A stretch of 64,000 nucleotides of DNA from positions 1 to 64,000 of the forward strand of contig NZ_JAHRDV010000014.1 of NCBI RefSeq assembly GCF_019083805.1. Reading direction: 5' to 3'. How positions within the stretch are numbered: the first letter of the stretch is position 1; each line of letters opens with the position of its first letter. Below, one piece after another: positions 35,298 to 45,612 of this stretch. This DNA comes from Acetobacter estunensis. GTDB lineage: Bacteria; Pseudomonadota; Alphaproteobacteria; Acetobacterales; Acetobacteraceae. Made by a program: the position numbers and the translations under genes. The notes beneath the pieces are model-generated. The model ran no database searches. It was not told where the DNA came from and was given only the letters and a program-made list of their open reading frames with translations.

Positions 35298-35576
35298 TCA
35301 GCTCGCTTTGAAACCGAACAACGAATACTGCTGCATCATATGCGCCGTCGGGTATTGCTCGATTACCTCACCCGCCGTGTTGTAGGTTTCCACCACAACG
35401 ATGCCCAGACCGGGATCGATATGCGACGCCGGATTGACGGGCGGAAGATCACTGGCCGCCGTTGGCGTCGAAGCGGAAACAGCCACGTTGGCACTTCCAT
35501 TCGATGATGAACTGTCTTGGGCCGTCATGCGCTCTGACGTCCGCGTCGTTTCCATACCAGCAGCCGCGATCTGCAT
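35298..35576 (-). CDS. small FlaG-like protein
   Basis: A 92-residue protein with a disordered Ser/Thr/Ala-rich first half and a folded C-terminal part (SHIDPGLGIVVVETYNTAGEV, read in parts, then IEQYPTAHMMQQY). The VVVETYN..GEVI.QYPT pattern is like the C-terminal core of FlaG proteins, although no flagellar genes are seen here. The strong GGGAGAGGG site 5-6 bases before the ATG supports translation. It lies 74 bases after dnaE on the same strand. The name is by pattern only. Confidence 0.68.
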   Translation of the reverse strand: MQIAAAGMETTRTSERMTAQDSSSSNGSANVAVSASTPTAASDLPPVNPASHIDPGLGIVVVETYNTAGEVIEQYPTAHMMQQYSLFGFKAS

Positions 35577-35650
35577 CTGCCCTCTCCCAACCTTATGAGG
35601 CTACTGTCCGGCATGCCATAAATCTTAACTTCATACAATCATAAGTTGAA

Positions 35651-38600
35651 TCAAATGGAATCTATTCGCGTCACACCTGCAATCGTCTTGAGCGCCTGTC
35701 CCACGACCGGACTGATCCGGTATCTCCCCGGCAGCCTCACTTCCACCTCCTGTGTCTCAGCTATGCCGGGCAGAAGAACGACCGAACCACGCCCTCCTTC
35801 CTGACGCGTCAGAATCGCCTTGATACCGGCAATCGCCTCCGCGCTGTCCAGCCAGACCCGCATCTCCCCACCCGCGCGTGAGGCTTCTTCTTCCAGGTCC
35901 ACCAGGTCGCTGGCCGTGATCCGGAGCGCTTCCCCATCCAGCTTGAGATCGGCTGTCACCAGAACAGCCCGCCCCGCCACAAGCAGTTCACGCACACGCC
36001 CCAGAACCTCGGAGAACAGTGTCACCTCACAACTGCCGCTGGCATCCGAGAGATTGACCCATGCCATCTTGCTGCCCGTGCGCGTCGGACGCTCCTTGCG
36101 ATCCACCACGCAACCCGCGATCTTCACGCGCGTCACGCCCCCTTCCGCCGCCGTCAACAGGCGCGACATCGATACGACACCCATCCTTCGCATCGCTGCC
36201 TTATAGGAATCCAGCGGATGCGCGGTCATATGAAAGCCGATGGCCTCGGCTTCATATGACAGTTTTTCAAACTCGGGCCACGGCGGGCAGTTTGGCAGTC
36301 GCAGCGGCTCAGGCTCCGTCGGGCCACCGAACAGCCCCGCCTGCCCGCTTGCCGCTTCTTGCGCGCGCGCATGTGCACTTCGCAGGATCGTCTCGATAGC
36401 CCCGAACACGCGCGCACGATTGGGATCGAGTGAATCGAACGCGCCGGCGCGCGCCAGATTTTCAAGCTGCATCTTGTTGAGGTTCTTCGGATCGATCCGC
36501 GCTGCGAAATCCGCCAAATCGCGGAAGGGTTTTCCTCCCCGTGCCGCTGCCAACACCTGCATGGCGGCAAAGCCGACTTTCTTCACTGCCGCCAGTGCAT
36601 AACGAATACCGTAGGAACCATCTTCCTGCTTCTCAACCGTGAAATCCGCGTCCGAACGATTGATGTCAGGCGGCAGCACGCGAATACCAAGTCGTTCCGC
36701 TTCCTGCCGCAGGGCCGCCAGCTTTTCCGTTCGTTCGCGTGCCAGCGACATGCAGCCCGCCAGAAACGCGACGGGATAATTCGCCTTCATCCACGCCGTT
36801 TGATACGACACCAGTGCGTAGGCCGCCGCATGGGATTTATTGAAGCCATAGTCAGCGAACTTTGCCATGAGGTCAAAGACCTCGCCCGCCTTCTCTTTCG
36901 GAATACCGCGCCCTGTAGCACCTTCGGTGAAGATTTCGCGCTGCTTATCCATCTCAGCACGAATTTTCTTACCCATCGCGCGCCGCAACAGATCGGCGCC
37001 ACCCAGGCTGTAGCCCGCCATCTTCTGGGCGATCTGCATGACCTGTTCCTGATAGACCATGATGCCATAGGTCTCTTCAAGAATGTCACGGATTTCTTCG
37101 TGCGGCGGCTCCCAAGCTTCTCCATGCTTACGCCGGCAATAATCGGGAATGTTCGCCATAGGCCCCGGTCGATACAGCGCCACGGCAGCGATCAGATCTT
37201 CCAGCCGGGATGGCCGCATCTGCTTGAGCACGTCACGCATGCCCGCGCCTTCGAACTGGAACACACCCGCCGTGTCACCGCGTCCCAGCATTTCATAGGT
37301 CAGCTTGTCATCAAGTGGTATTTTTGAAAGATCGACTTCTACGCCAAGATCTTTCAGGAACCGGACACCGCGCTGCAGGATGGTGAGCGTCGTCAGGCCA
37401 AGGAAGTCGAACTTCACAAGCCCCGCCTGTTCAACATATTTCATGTTGAACTGCGTCACCAGCATGTCGCTCTTCGGATCGCGATAAAGCGGGACAAGAT
37501 CGACAAGTTGCCGATCACCGATCACCACACCGGCAGCGTGCGTGGAGGCGTGGCGATACAGCCCCTCAAGCTGCTGCCCGATTTCCATGAGACGCCGCAA
37601 CGCCTCATCATTGTCGCGCATTTCCTGCAGTTTCGGCTCGCCCGCAATGGCATCCTTGAGCGTGACGGGTTTGGCTGGATTGTTGGGGATCAGTTCCGCC
37701 ACGCGGTTGACCATGCCGTAGGGCAAGCCCAGTACACGTCCCACATCGCGCACCGCTGCGCGTGCCTGCAATTTTCCGAACGTGATGATCTGCGCCACCC
37801 GATCCGCGCCATATTCGCGTCGGACATAGGCAATCACCTCGTCACGTCGATCCTGACAGAAATCGATATCGAAATCCGGCATCGAGACACGTTCCGGATT
37901 CAGGAAGCGCTCGAACAGCAGATTGAAGGGGATAGGATCGATGTCCGTAATGGTCAGCGCATAGGCCACGAGCGAACCGGCACCCGAACCACGCCCCGGC
38001 CCTACCGGGATGTCATGCGCCTTTGCCCACTGGATGAAGTCCGCAACGATTAGGAAGTAGCCCGGGAACCCCATGCTGGAGATGATGTCGAGTTCGAATT
38101 CCAGCCGCTCCGAATAGGTTTCGCGCGTCTTTTCATCCGCGTTGATCGCGTCCAGACGCTTGACCAGCCCCTCCCGGGCCATACCTCGAACGGTTTCATC
38201 CTCCGTCTGCCCCTCACGCACCTTTGGGCACATTGGCAGCAACGGCTTGCGTGTCTCCACTTTGATCGCGCAGCTTTGCGCAATGGCCAACGTGTTGTCA
38301 CAGGCATCCGGTAAGTCCGCGAACAGGGCACGCATATCGGCGGCCGGCTTGAACCAGCACTCCGACGAAACGCGCCAGCGGTCTTTTTCCGCCATGGTCC
38401 GCCCCTGCGCGATGCAGATCAGCGCATCATGCGCCTCATGCATCTCGGGACGCGGAAAGAAACATTCATTGGTCGCGACAATTGGCAGACGCATCCGATC
38501 TGCGAGCGCCAGCACTCCCGGTTCGACTGCCTCTTCAATCGGCACGCCGAAACGGTTGAGTTCCACCACAAGATTATCGCCGAAAGCTTCGTGCAGACGC

Positions 38601-39070
38601 GCCAGCCATGCCTGCGCCATATCCTGCTGACCTTCCGCCAGCATCTGATAAAGCGGTCCGCGCGTGCCCCCTGTCAGCAGGAACAATCCCTGACTACGCT
38701 CACACAGAAGATCGAGATTGATGGAGGGATCGCTCGTATCGCCTTCCAGAAATCCCGCCGAAGACAGAAACTGGAGATTGGCCAATCCCTGCTCATCGCG
38801 CGCCAGCAGGACAATCGGCTCAGAAGTAGCAGAGGGCCGGTCATCACGGGGTGGTAGTCCGATCTGACACCCGATGATGGGCTGCACGCCCTTCCCCGAG
38901 CAGTACTGCGAAAACTCCAGTCCGCCGAACAGGTTGCCTGTATCCGTGATCGCCACGGCGGGCATATCCATCCCGCGGGCAAGTCCCACCAACTCCGGGA
39001 TTCGGATGGCGCCCTGACTGAGGGAATAGGCGGAATGAACGCGGAGATGGACGAAATCGGCGTACGACAT
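35651..39070 (-). CDS. dnaE: DNA polymerase III subunit alpha
   Basis: A 1139-residue replicative polymerase. The N-terminal PHP domain starts with HLRVHSAYSLSQG and has the later metal-site DTGNLFGG. The catalytic core shows GPGRGSGAGSLVAYAL and the acid pair in PDFDIDFC. The C-terminal OB fold and beta-clamp region follow. Length is normal, and no intein or split is seen. It stands with the small FlaG-like gene downstream, on the minus strand. Confidence 0.98.
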   Translation of the reverse strand: MSYADFVHLRVHSAYSLSQGAIRIPELVGLARGMDMPAVAITDTGNLFGGLEFSQYCSGKGVQPIIGCQIGLPPRDDRPSATSEPIVLLARDEQGLANLQFLSSAGFLEGDTSDPSINLDLLCERSQGLFLLTGGTRGPLYQMLAEGQQDMAQAWLARLHEAFGDNLVVELNRFGVPIEEAVEPGVLALADRMRLPIVATNECFFPRPEMHEAHDALICIAQGRTMAEKDRWRVSSECWFKPAADMRALFADLPDACDNTLAIAQSCAIKVETRKPLLPMCPKVREGQTEDETVRGMAREGLVKRLDAINADEKTRETYSERLEFELDIISSMGFPGYFLIVADFIQWAKAHDIPVGPGRGSGAGSLVAYALTITDIDPIPFNLLFERFLNPERVSMPDFDIDFCQDRRDEVIAYVRREYGADRVAQIITFGKLQARAAVRDVGRVLGLPYGMVNRVAELIPNNPAKPVTLKDAIAGEPKLQEMRDNDEALRRLMEIGQQLEGLYRHASTHAAGVVIGDRQLVDLVPLYRDPKSDMLVTQFNMKYVEQAGLVKFDFLGLTTLTILQRGVRFLKDLGVEVDLSKIPLDDKLTYEMLGRGDTAGVFQFEGAGMRDVLKQMRPSRLEDLIAAVALYRPGPMANIPDYCRRKHGEAWEPPHEEIRDILEETYGIMVYQEQVMQIAQKMAGYSLGGADLLRRAMGKKIRAEMDKQREIFTEGATGRGIPKEKAGEVFDLMAKFADYGFNKSHAAAYALVSYQTAWMKANYPVAFLAGCMSLARERTEKLAALRQEAERLGIRVLPPDINRSDADFTVEKQEDGSYGIRYALAAVKKVGFAAMQVLAAARGGKPFRDLADFAARIDPKNLNKMQLENLARAGAFDSLDPNRARVFGAIETILRSAHARAQEAASGQAGLFGGPTEPEPLRLPNCPPWPEFEKLSYEAEAIGFHMTAHPLDSYKAAMRRMGVVSMSRLLTAAEGGVTRVKIAGCVVDRKERPTRTGSKMAWVNLSDASGSCEVTLFSEVLGRVRELLVAGRAVLVTADLKLDGEALRITASDLVDLEEEASRAGGEMRVWLDSAEAIAGIKAILTRQEGGRGSVVLLPGIAETQEVEVRLPGRYRISPVVGQALKTIAGVTRIDSI

Positions 39071-39140
39071 TCCATAAGTCTAGCACGACTGAAGGCCTAT
39101 GGCAGGCGCTCTTCATCCCGCAGCGGCAAGCAGCGGGTTC

Positions 39141-39965
39141 CTATTTCAATTTAAACCCTGCCTCTTCAAGAACGGCGCGCTGATGCTCGCGTCCATGCAA
39201 AGCGGACGGCTTACCGATCCGCTGCGCGACGGTGGATGTCCAACTCCGCTCTGGCAATCCCTGTCGCTTCTGAAAGTCCGCATACAATTCATCGTAATGC
39301 CGCACGCCAGCTTCCTCGTCCGTCGTGGTGTAGCGCTCACGATGCAGCACCACCGATTGCGGCAATCTTGGCTTGACGTGCGTCGTCACGGCCGGATCGG
39401 GGTAACCGACAGCCAGACCGAACGCCACGGTCGTCAATGGAGGCAAGCCAAGTTCTCTCGCCACTTCAGGAGTATTGTTGCGGAGCGCCCCGAGATAGAC
39501 GATGCCCAGCCCAGAGGCCTCCAGCGACACGACGGCATTCTGGGCGGCTATGCCCGCATCGCTGACGCCCACGAGCAACGTATCAAGATAATCCAGCCCC
39601 TCCGACGGTGCACCCTCCCGCTCGGCAATACGCCGTAACCGACCCAGATCGACCACCCAGACCAGCAGGAGCGGCGCTTGCCGAATGTGCGCCTGATCGC
39701 CAGCCAATCGCGACAGACGCTCCTTGCGGGCGCTGTCCTCGACGGCAATGACGCTCCATATCTGAAGATTGGAAGAAGAAGACGCTGACTGAGCTGCGGC
39801 AATGGCCGTTTCAATCGTGCCGACCGGCAGCGGTCGGTCCGAAAACGAGCGGACGGACCGATGCGCCAGTAGGCCACGCGTGACCGGATCGAGAGTCTCG
39901 ACAGGCACGGACGTCTCGGCCCCATATCTGAGATGCCATGCGTGAGCGACGTCCGGCGATGTCAT
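39141..39965 (-). CDS. NADPH-dependent nitroreductase-family flavoprotein (NfsA/FRP-like)
   Basis: A 274-residue FMN enzyme. LLAHRSVRSFSDRPLP is the family start with the FMN-phosphate Arg residues, ASSSSNLQIWSVI is the second FMN block, and YLDTLLVGVSDAGIAAQNAV and LGLPPLTTVAFGLAVGYP close the site. It likely reduces FMN, quinones or nitro compounds with NADPH. The ATG at 39965 is chosen because GGAAGAGG lies eight bases upstream; an ATG at 39989 overlaps the stop of the upstream monooxygenase gene and could also serve. It could supply reduced flavin to that neighbour. Confidence 0.86.
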   Translation of the reverse strand: MTSPDVAHAWHLRYGAETSVPVETLDPVTRGLLAHRSVRSFSDRPLPVGTIETAIAAAQSASSSSNLQIWSVIAVEDSARKERLSRLAGDQAHIRQAPLLLVWVVDLGRLRRIAEREGAPSEGLDYLDTLLVGVSDAGIAAQNAVVSLEASGLGIVYLGALRNNTPEVARELGLPPLTTVAFGLAVGYPDPAVTTHVKPRLPQSVVLHRERYTTTDEEAGVRHYDELYADFQKRQGLPERSWTSTVAQRIGKPSALHGREHQRAVLEEAGFKLK

Positions 39966-39985
39966 GAGCGTTCCTCTTCCTACTT

Positions 39986-41074
39986 TCATCCAGCCTGACG
40001 CTCAGGCTGCGCATCCAGTGCCGCCACACGCTCGCGCACCAGCGGGATAAGCTGCTCACCGTAACGCCGGGCGTCCTCCAGCGGTTCAAAACCACGGATC
40101 AGGAAATTGTCGATACCGAGGCTATAGTACTCCAGCAGACTCTCTGCCACCTGTTCAGGAGTGCCAACAAGGCCGGTGGAATTGCCGGCTGCCCCTGTCA
40201 ACGTGGCCACGCCTGTCCACAGACGCGTGTCCTGTCGGTTCCGCTTCGCCGTTTCCAGAAGACGGAGAGAGCCATCGTTGGGCGGCCGGTGCCCGGTAGT
40301 GGGCAGCCCTTCCGCCTCTCGGTTGGCACGAACCTGCTCCTCGATCTCGGACGCCCGTTTCCACGCAGCTTCTTCGGTTTCCGCAATAACGGGACGTAAT
40401 GAGAGGGAAAAACCAACCCTGCGACCGTGTCTGGTCGCCGCCGTCCGGACTCGCGTTACGACGTCGCGTGTAGCCTCCAGCGACTCACCCCATGTCGCGT
40501 AAACATCTGCGTGACGGCCCGCGACCTCGATGGCTTCCGGGGATGTGCCTCCGAAAAAGACCGGCAGGTTCTGCGGATGCAGAGAACTGAATGCCTGACG
40601 GATGTGATAAAATTTTCCGTCATGATCGAACGGTGTGCGAGCCGTCCATTCCTGCCTCAGAATGTCGAGATACTCATCACTACGAGCGTAACGCTCCGCT
40701 TTGGTCGTGCCGACATCTCCGTCCCGCGCCATTTCGGAATCTGCGCCGCCAGTGATGATATGTACGGCCACTCGTCCACCCGAAAGCTGATCCAGTGTGG
40801 CGAGTTGACGCGCCGCCAATGTGGGCTGGGTGAAGCCCGGCCGGTGCGCCACAAGAAACCCGAGCCGCGTGGTCAGGGCCGCGCCATAAGCCGCGACAAT
40901 CTGGCTCTCGGGGGAATTCGAACCAAACGGGATCAGCACACGGTCAAAACCACCCTTTTCCTGCGCATCCAGCGCATCGCGCACGTATTGCGGGTCCAGC
41001 GCGCGGCTGCGTGTGCCAGCGTGAATTTCGGAGGTATTATTGAAACCGATATAACCAATGAAATTTACAGGCAT
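39986..41074 (-). CDS. LLM-class flavin-dependent monooxygenase (SsuD-like)
   Basis: A 362-residue TIM-barrel oxygenase. MPVNFIGYIGFNNTSEIH, GFLVAHRPGFTQP and VHIITGGADSEMARDGD match alkanesulfonate monooxygenase and its dimethylsulfone relatives, which desulfonate or oxidise sulfur compounds with FMNH2 from a partner reductase. The nitroreductase-family gene downstream is a natural partner. GGAG eight bases before the ATG at 41074 supports this start; an ATG two codons earlier is possible. No sulfonate ABC transporter is in the window. Confidence 0.88.
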   Translation of the reverse strand: MPVNFIGYIGFNNTSEIHAGTRSRALDPQYVRDALDAQEKGGFDRVLIPFGSNSPESQIVAAYGAALTTRLGFLVAHRPGFTQPTLAARQLATLDQLSGGRVAVHIITGGADSEMARDGDVGTTKAERYARSDEYLDILRQEWTARTPFDHDGKFYHIRQAFSSLHPQNLPVFFGGTSPEAIEVAGRHADVYATWGESLEATRDVVTRVRTAATRHGRRVGFSLSLRPVIAETEEAAWKRASEIEEQVRANREAEGLPTTGHRPPNDGSLRLLETAKRNRQDTRLWTGVATLTGAAGNSTGLVGTPEQVAESLLEYYSLGIDNFLIRGFEPLEDARRYGEQLIPLVRERVAALDAQPERQAG

Positions 41075-41267
41075 TTTCATCACTCCATCGTCTGCGATCA
41101 GATCGCCAGAGTGAGCGCGAGCAGCCTTCCGCGTCATGCGAGTTATGGTCAAGTGAGAGTAATGGGAAAATGGATGGTGTGCTCGGCTTTGCTGAGCAAG
41201 CTAACGGGAAACGTCGGGACAAACCTGCAGGAACTGACAAACACCTCGATTTCTGCATAATTCCCTC

Positions 41268-42710
41268 ATGACAACGTCCCCCACTCCCGCCTCTCCTGCA
41301 GTTCTTCTTCCACGAGCGGCCCGCAGAGAGAGAGGGCAAGCCCTTCGGCGCTCCGTGCCTCGCTCGTCCCACGCGGGGTGGTCACCCACCAAGGACCGTG
41401 CGGATCCACTGACACTTCTCAATCAGCAGAGCCGACTTCGGATCCCGAGCCTTATCCCCGTTCGTTACGAACGTATGCGGGCCTCCCCTTTCGCTTTTCT
41501 CCGGGGCGCCGCCATTGTCATGGCCGCCGACCTTGCTCACACACCGACAAGCGGACTGACCGTTCAGGGCTGCGGTGATTGCCATCTTGCCAATTTCGGC
41601 AGTTATGCCTCACCCGAAGGTATTCCGGTTTTCGACATCAACGACTTCGATGAAACGCTTCGCGCGCCTTTTGAGTGGGACATCAAGCGCCTCGGCACCT
41701 CGCTCATTCTCGCAGGTGCCGAAACGGGTCTTGCCGACCGGGTCGCGCAGTCGCTTGCGAACATCATGGCGCAAACCTACTGCACGGAAATGGCGCGTCT
41801 TTCCCGACTGAGTCCGCTTCAGGTATGGGTCAACCGCGTCGATCTTCAAAGCGCGATAGAGCATTTTGAAAATCCCAAGACGCGGCACCGGGTGGAAACC
41901 CTACTCAAGCAACGTCTCGACAGCACCCGAAACGCCTTTGGCCTGATCTCGGATGATAGCAACGCACCATCTCTGCGGGAGTGCCCTCCTTTGACGATGC
42001 GCCTGCCGGAACAGGACACGGCCATCCGCGCCGCCTTCGCCCGGTATATCGCCACGCAGCCGCAGGAGCGTCTGGCGCTGCTGAACTGTTACACGCTGCG
42101 CGATGTCATTTTCAAAGTGGTGGGGATCGGCAGCGTGGGCACGTTCTGCGCCATCGGTCTCTTCACCACAGCGGACAATGAACCGCTTCTGCTCCAGATC
42201 AAGGAAGCACAGGCCTCCGTTCTCACACCATATGTCAGCGAAAAATCGCCTTTCCACAATCAGGGCAAACGTGTCGTCACCGGCCAGCGCATCATGCAGG
42301 CGGTATCGGACTCCTTTCTTGGCTGGACGGACAGTCCTGACGACGCGCCCCACAACCCCGCCATCATCACACCGACAGCTTCCTCCTCTCCCGTTCCCAA
42401 CGATGAGGAACGACAATTCTACGTCCGCCGGGTCAAGGACACACGACTGGCCGCCATTGGCGCCGATTTCGCTCAGGACGGGCTGGAAGATTATGCGCGC
42501 CTGTGTGGCCGGGTTCTTGCCCGGGCCCATGCCCGCTCCGGTGATCCCGTCACCATCTCGGCCTATGCCGGCAAGGGCAACGCTTTTGCAGATGCCATCG
42601 CCGATTTCTCTGTGGCATATGCCCAACAGACCCGGCAGGACTGGCAGCATTTCGTCGCCTCCACCACTGGGAAAAGCCCTACAAGCAAAAAAAGCCCGTC
42701 ATCGACCTGA
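41268..42710 (+). CDS. DUF2252 family protein
   Basis: A 480-residue cytoplasmic protein. The diagnostic stretch is GCGDCHLANFGSYASPEG followed by DINDFDETLRAPFEWD, and later LLLQIKEAQASVL and RQFYVRRVKDTR. DUF2252 proteins have a kinase-like look and are often near stress genes, but the activity is unknown. The C-terminal tail (STTGKSPTSKKSPSST) is disordered. It is divergent from the flavin monooxygenase gene; the gap of about 190 bases has no clear promoter. Confidence 0.88.
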   Translation: MTTSPTPASPAVLLPRAARRERGQALRRSVPRSSHAGWSPTKDRADPLTLLNQQSRLRIPSLIPVRYERMRASPFAFLRGAAIVMAADLAHTPTSGLTVQGCGDCHLANFGSYASPEGIPVFDINDFDETLRAPFEWDIKRLGTSLILAGAETGLADRVAQSLANIMAQTYCTEMARLSRLSPLQVWVNRVDLQSAIEHFENPKTRHRVETLLKQRLDSTRNAFGLISDDSNAPSLRECPPLTMRLPEQDTAIRAAFARYIATQPQERLALLNCYTLRDVIFKVVGIGSVGTFCAIGLFTTADNEPLLLQIKEAQASVLTPYVSEKSPFHNQGKRVVTGQRIMQAVSDSFLGWTDSPDDAPHNPAIITPTASSSPVPNDEERQFYVRRVKDTRLAAIGADFAQDGLEDYARLCGRVLARAHARSGDPVTISAYAGKGNAFADAIADFSVAYAQQTRQDWQHFVASTTGKSPTSKKSPSST

Positions 42711-42803
42711 AAGAAAGCCCTCTTTGCTTCAGGCGACCTCTTGCCACCGTTCACATCAGGTCTGGAAAGACATTACCAACCTCCCTGAAAAATCTTTTAT
42801 ATT

Positions 42804-42986
42804 TCAGGGAAGATAAGGGATCGATCCTCGATCTGGCGGGGGACGACCCATGTCATGCGAACTGTCATACCAATGACTATGACGGTAATTATAGTCTTGT
42901 GGCCCCTCATGCGGATGCCTGTGATGGTGACAGGCCGTCAAAACCAGCAAAACACCGACGATACCAACGGTTTTTAGACATCTCAC
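42804..42986 (-). CDS. small His-rich lipoprotein (1 of 3 in the window)
   Basis: A 60-residue secreted peptide. The GTG at 42986 follows AAGGAGAG at seven bases and gives a short signal (RCLKTVGIVGVLLVL) with lipobox LTAC, then at once HHHRHPHEGPQDYNYRHSHWY. It resembles the products at 61513 and 61751: each is short, has a Cys-His-His start after lipidation and a Tyr/Pro/Gly-rich tail. Metal binding (Zn, Ni or Cu) at the membrane surface is a fair guess from the histidines. An EcfG-like word lies about 60-90 bases upstream. Confidence 0.72.
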   Translation of the reverse strand: MRCLKTVGIVGVLLVLTACHHHRHPHEGPQDYNYRHSHWYDSSHDMGRPPPDRGSIPYLP

Positions 42987-43049
42987 CTTGCTCTCTCCTT
43001 TTGAGAGAACCAAGACCTGCATGGAGCAGATCTGCGTTCATCAATCCTG

Positions 43050-43074
43050 AACGACATACCAGCATGAGAGTTTG
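43050..43074 (-). promoter_or_regulatory. weak EcfG-like promoter word before the His-rich lipoprotein
   Basis: On the minus strand: CAAAC, 16 bases, CGTT. This keeps the -10 CGTT and the AAC of the GGAAC -35 box but lacks its GG. It is listed because similar words precede the other two members of the family. Confidence 0.3.
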
Positions 43075-43180
43075 AACTCTCCATCGCCAGTCATACAATT
43101 TCACAAAAATCGGTTCTTCTGGATTTCGGAAAAAAGCGGCTTCATCTCGCGGCACTCAATAACGACCGAACGTAGAACAT

Positions 43181-43218
43181 AAAAAAACCCGACATATCCA
43201 GCGACATGTCGGGGTTTT
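43181..43218 (-). terminator. terminator of the glp operon (after glpK)
   Basis: On the minus strand, AAAACCCCGACAT pairs with ATGTCGGGTTTT and is followed by a run of seven T. It lies about 20 bases after the glpK stop. It is symmetric enough to work in both directions. Confidence 0.88.
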
Positions 43219-43236
43219 CCAGTCTCTTCGAACGAT

Positions 43237-44727
43237 TTATGCCTTCACAAGCGCCCGGCGCACAGCCAGATGCCAGCCATCGATCATCGTCCGGCGCTCC
43301 GTCAGATCCATCTTCGGCTCGAACAGAGCACCCAGTTCCCAGTCTGCCGCGACATCATCGAGACTGTTCCACAGCCCCACGCCCACACCGGCAAGGAAAG
43401 AGGCTCCGAGCGCAGTCGTCTCGATCTGACGAGGCCGCTCCACGCGCGCCTGAAGCATGTCGGCAAGGAACTGGCAGAACCAGTCATTGGCCGACATGCC
43501 GCCATCCACGCGCAACGTGCTGGTCGTACCGCCGCCGTCCTGCGTCATGGCGGCCACAAGATCCATCGTCTGATACGCCACCGATTCCAGTGCGGCACGC
43601 GCAATATGCGCTTCGGTCGCATCCAGTGTCAGACCGCAGATCAAGCCGCGCACATCCGGCTCCCAATGCGGAGCGCCCAGCCCCACGAAACCCGGTACCA
43701 TATAGACACCGTGACTGTTGGGAATACGCGTCGCCATATCGTCCGTCTGGGACGCATGAGTGATGAGGTGCAGCCCATCGCGCAGCCATTTGATGGCCGC
43801 ACCCGCCACAAAAATCGAACCTTCCAGCGCGTAGGCCGTCTTGCCCTTCACACGATACGCAATCGTGGTCAGCATCCGGTTACGGGACACGACCGGCTTC
43901 TCGCCCGTATTAAGCAGCACGAAGCACCCTGTGCCATAGGTCGCCTTCGCCGTGCCCGGCTTGAAACAGGTCTGGCCCACAACGGCCGCCTGCTGGTCTC
44001 CAGCAATACCTGCGATCGGAACCGGACGACCGAACAGATCTGGCGTGGACTCACCGAACACACCGCTGCTGTCCTTCACTTCCGGCAAAAGTGCTGCCGG
44101 AACGCGGAACAGCTTGAGCAGATCGTCATCCCATTGTTGACGATGAATATCGAACAGCAGCGTGCGGCAGGCGTTGGTCACATCCGTTGCATGAACCGCA
44201 CCGCCCGTCAGACGCCACAGCAAAAAGCTGTCGATCGTGCCGAACGCCAGTTCCCCTTTCTCCGCACGGACCCGCGCACCCTCCACATTGTCGAGAATCC
44301 ACGCCAATTTGGTGGCCGAGAAATACGGGTCGAGCAGAAGGCCGGTGCGCTCTGTCACCAACTTTTCATGCCCCTGCTCTTTTAGTTCCGCGCACAGTTT
44401 GGCCGTGCGGCGATCCTGCCAGACAATGGCGCTGTGGATCGGCTTGCCCGTGGCGCGATCCCACACCACGATGGTCTCACGCTGGTTGGTGATGCCGATG
44501 GCCGCGATCCGGTCCACACCACCCGACCGCTCCACAGCTTCCTGCGCCGTGCTAAGCGCGTCACGCCAGATATCCTCAGGATCGTGCTCGACCCAGCCCT
44601 GATTGGGGTAATACTGAGGGAACTCCTGACGGGCGACGGAAAGCTCGCGTCCATTGACATCGAAGACGATGCTGCGAGTGGACGTGGTGCCCTGGTCGAT
44701 GGCCAGGATACGATCCTGTTTGATCAT
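43237..44727 (-). CDS. glpK: glycerol kinase
   Basis: A 496-residue FGGY-family kinase that phosphorylates glycerol to glycerol-3-phosphate. [12 protein letters not shown] is the ATP/glycerol start, [14 protein letters not shown] and [10 protein letters not shown]-type [12 protein letters not shown] are the family motifs, and length is standard. The ATG at 44727 begins the conserved part; the frame is open 22 codons upstream but that overlaps the glpF end. It is the last gene of glpD-glpF-glpK and has a strong terminator. Confidence 0.97.
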   Translation of the reverse strand: MIKQDRILAIDQGTTSTRSIVFDVNGRELSVARQEFPQYYPNQGWVEHDPEDIWRDALSTAQEAVERSGGVDRIAAIGITNQRETIVVWDRATGKPIHSAIVWQDRRTAKLCAELKEQGHEKLVTERTGLLLDPYFSATKLAWILDNVEGARVRAEKGELAFGTIDSFLLWRLTGGAVHATDVTNACRTLLFDIHRQQWDDDLLKLFRVPAALLPEVKDSSGVFGESTPDLFGRPVPIAGIAGDQQAAVVGQTCFKPGTAKATYGTGCFVLLNTGEKPVVSRNRMLTTIAYRVKGKTAYALEGSIFVAGAAIKWLRDGLHLITHASQTDDMATRIPNSHGVYMVPGFVGLGAPHWEPDVRGLICGLTLDATEAHIARAALESVAYQTMDLVAAMTQDGGGTTSTLRVDGGMSANDWFCQFLADMLQARVERPRQIETTALGASFLAGVGVGLWNSLDDVAADWELGALFEPKMDLTERRTMIDGWHLAVRRALVKA

Positions 44728-44746
44728 GACGGCGCGCTCCTGGCGG

Positions 44747-45574
44747 TCAGACGGATGAAGGATGTGTGACGGGAATGTCCGCCACGGCGGCACGCGGCAT
44801 GAAGGGCCGCAGGAGATACTGGTAAAGCCCCGCGCCGATCACGCCGCCCGCAAGCGGCCCGACGATGGGCACCCACCAGTAATTGCCCGGAGACGGGATC
44901 GCAGACGGTCCCCACCCGGTCAGAAAACAGAACAGACGCGGACCGAAATCGCGCGCCGGATTGATGGCCCACGCATCGAGATAACCCGCGGACGCGCCGA
45001 TGGCTGCGACCAGCAGACCAATAATCAACGCGCCACCGTTCGCCTGCGGGGCCATCGTGTTGTACTCGCACGTAATGGCAAAGATGCCGAACACCAGCAG
45101 ACCCGTCAGGATGGTCTGCACGAGCAGCGAGTGCAGAGGCGTCACATATTCACCGGGATGAGTGAAGAAAACGCCCGCTGCCGCACCATCGTTCCAGAAA
45201 TCCATGCCATGCGCTGCCGCATAGTGCAGGATCACCGGCTGGAACAGCGCATAGACCGCGGATGCGCCAATAACGCCACCTGCGATCTGTGCTGCCATGT
45301 AGGGAGCCACTTTCTTCCACGAAAAGCCGCGATAGATGGCCAGAGCCAGCGTCACCGCCGGATTGGCATGTGTGCCGGAGACGGCTCCCGTGATGTGAAT
45401 GGCGAGTGTGACACCAAGCCCCCAGACGATGCACACGCCCCAATAGGCGTTCTTGTAGGGGCTTGGGTCATAGAGTGCGTACATCGCGGCCACGGAATCG
45501 CCCAGCAGGACGATGATGAAGACCGCAATGCACTCGGCGATCAATTCGCCAATAAACCGGTTTCGGGCTGTCAT
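44747..45574 (-). CDS. glpF: glycerol uptake facilitator (aquaglyceroporin)
   Basis: A 275-residue major-intrinsic-protein channel with six helices. Both half-helix motifs are present: [12 protein letters not shown] and [13 protein letters not shown]. The Asp after the second NPAR is the glycerol-facilitator mark that separates it from water-only channels. It follows glpD by 38 bases and precedes glpK by 19, so uptake and phosphorylation are co-expressed. Confidence 0.96.
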   Translation of the reverse strand: MTARNRFIGELIAECIAVFIIVLLGDSVAAMYALYDPSPYKNAYWGVCIVWGLGVTLAIHITGAVSGTHANPAVTLALAIYRGFSWKKVAPYMAAQIAGGVIGASAVYALFQPVILHYAAAHGMDFWNDGAAAGVFFTHPGEYVTPLHSLLVQTILTGLLVFGIFAITCEYNTMAPQANGGALIIGLLVAAIGASAGYLDAWAINPARDFGPRLFCFLTGWGPSAIPSPGNYWWVPIVGPLAGGVIGAGLYQYLLRPFMPRAAVADIPVTHPSSV

Positions 45575-45612
45575 TGTTTTTCTTGCTCTTACCCGTTGGT
45601 TATGTCGGTCGG

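Noticed and set aside
41246-41268. GGAAC before the DUF2252 gene as an EcfG promoter
   Set aside because: No CGTT at 16-17 bases; the word at that place is TTCT.
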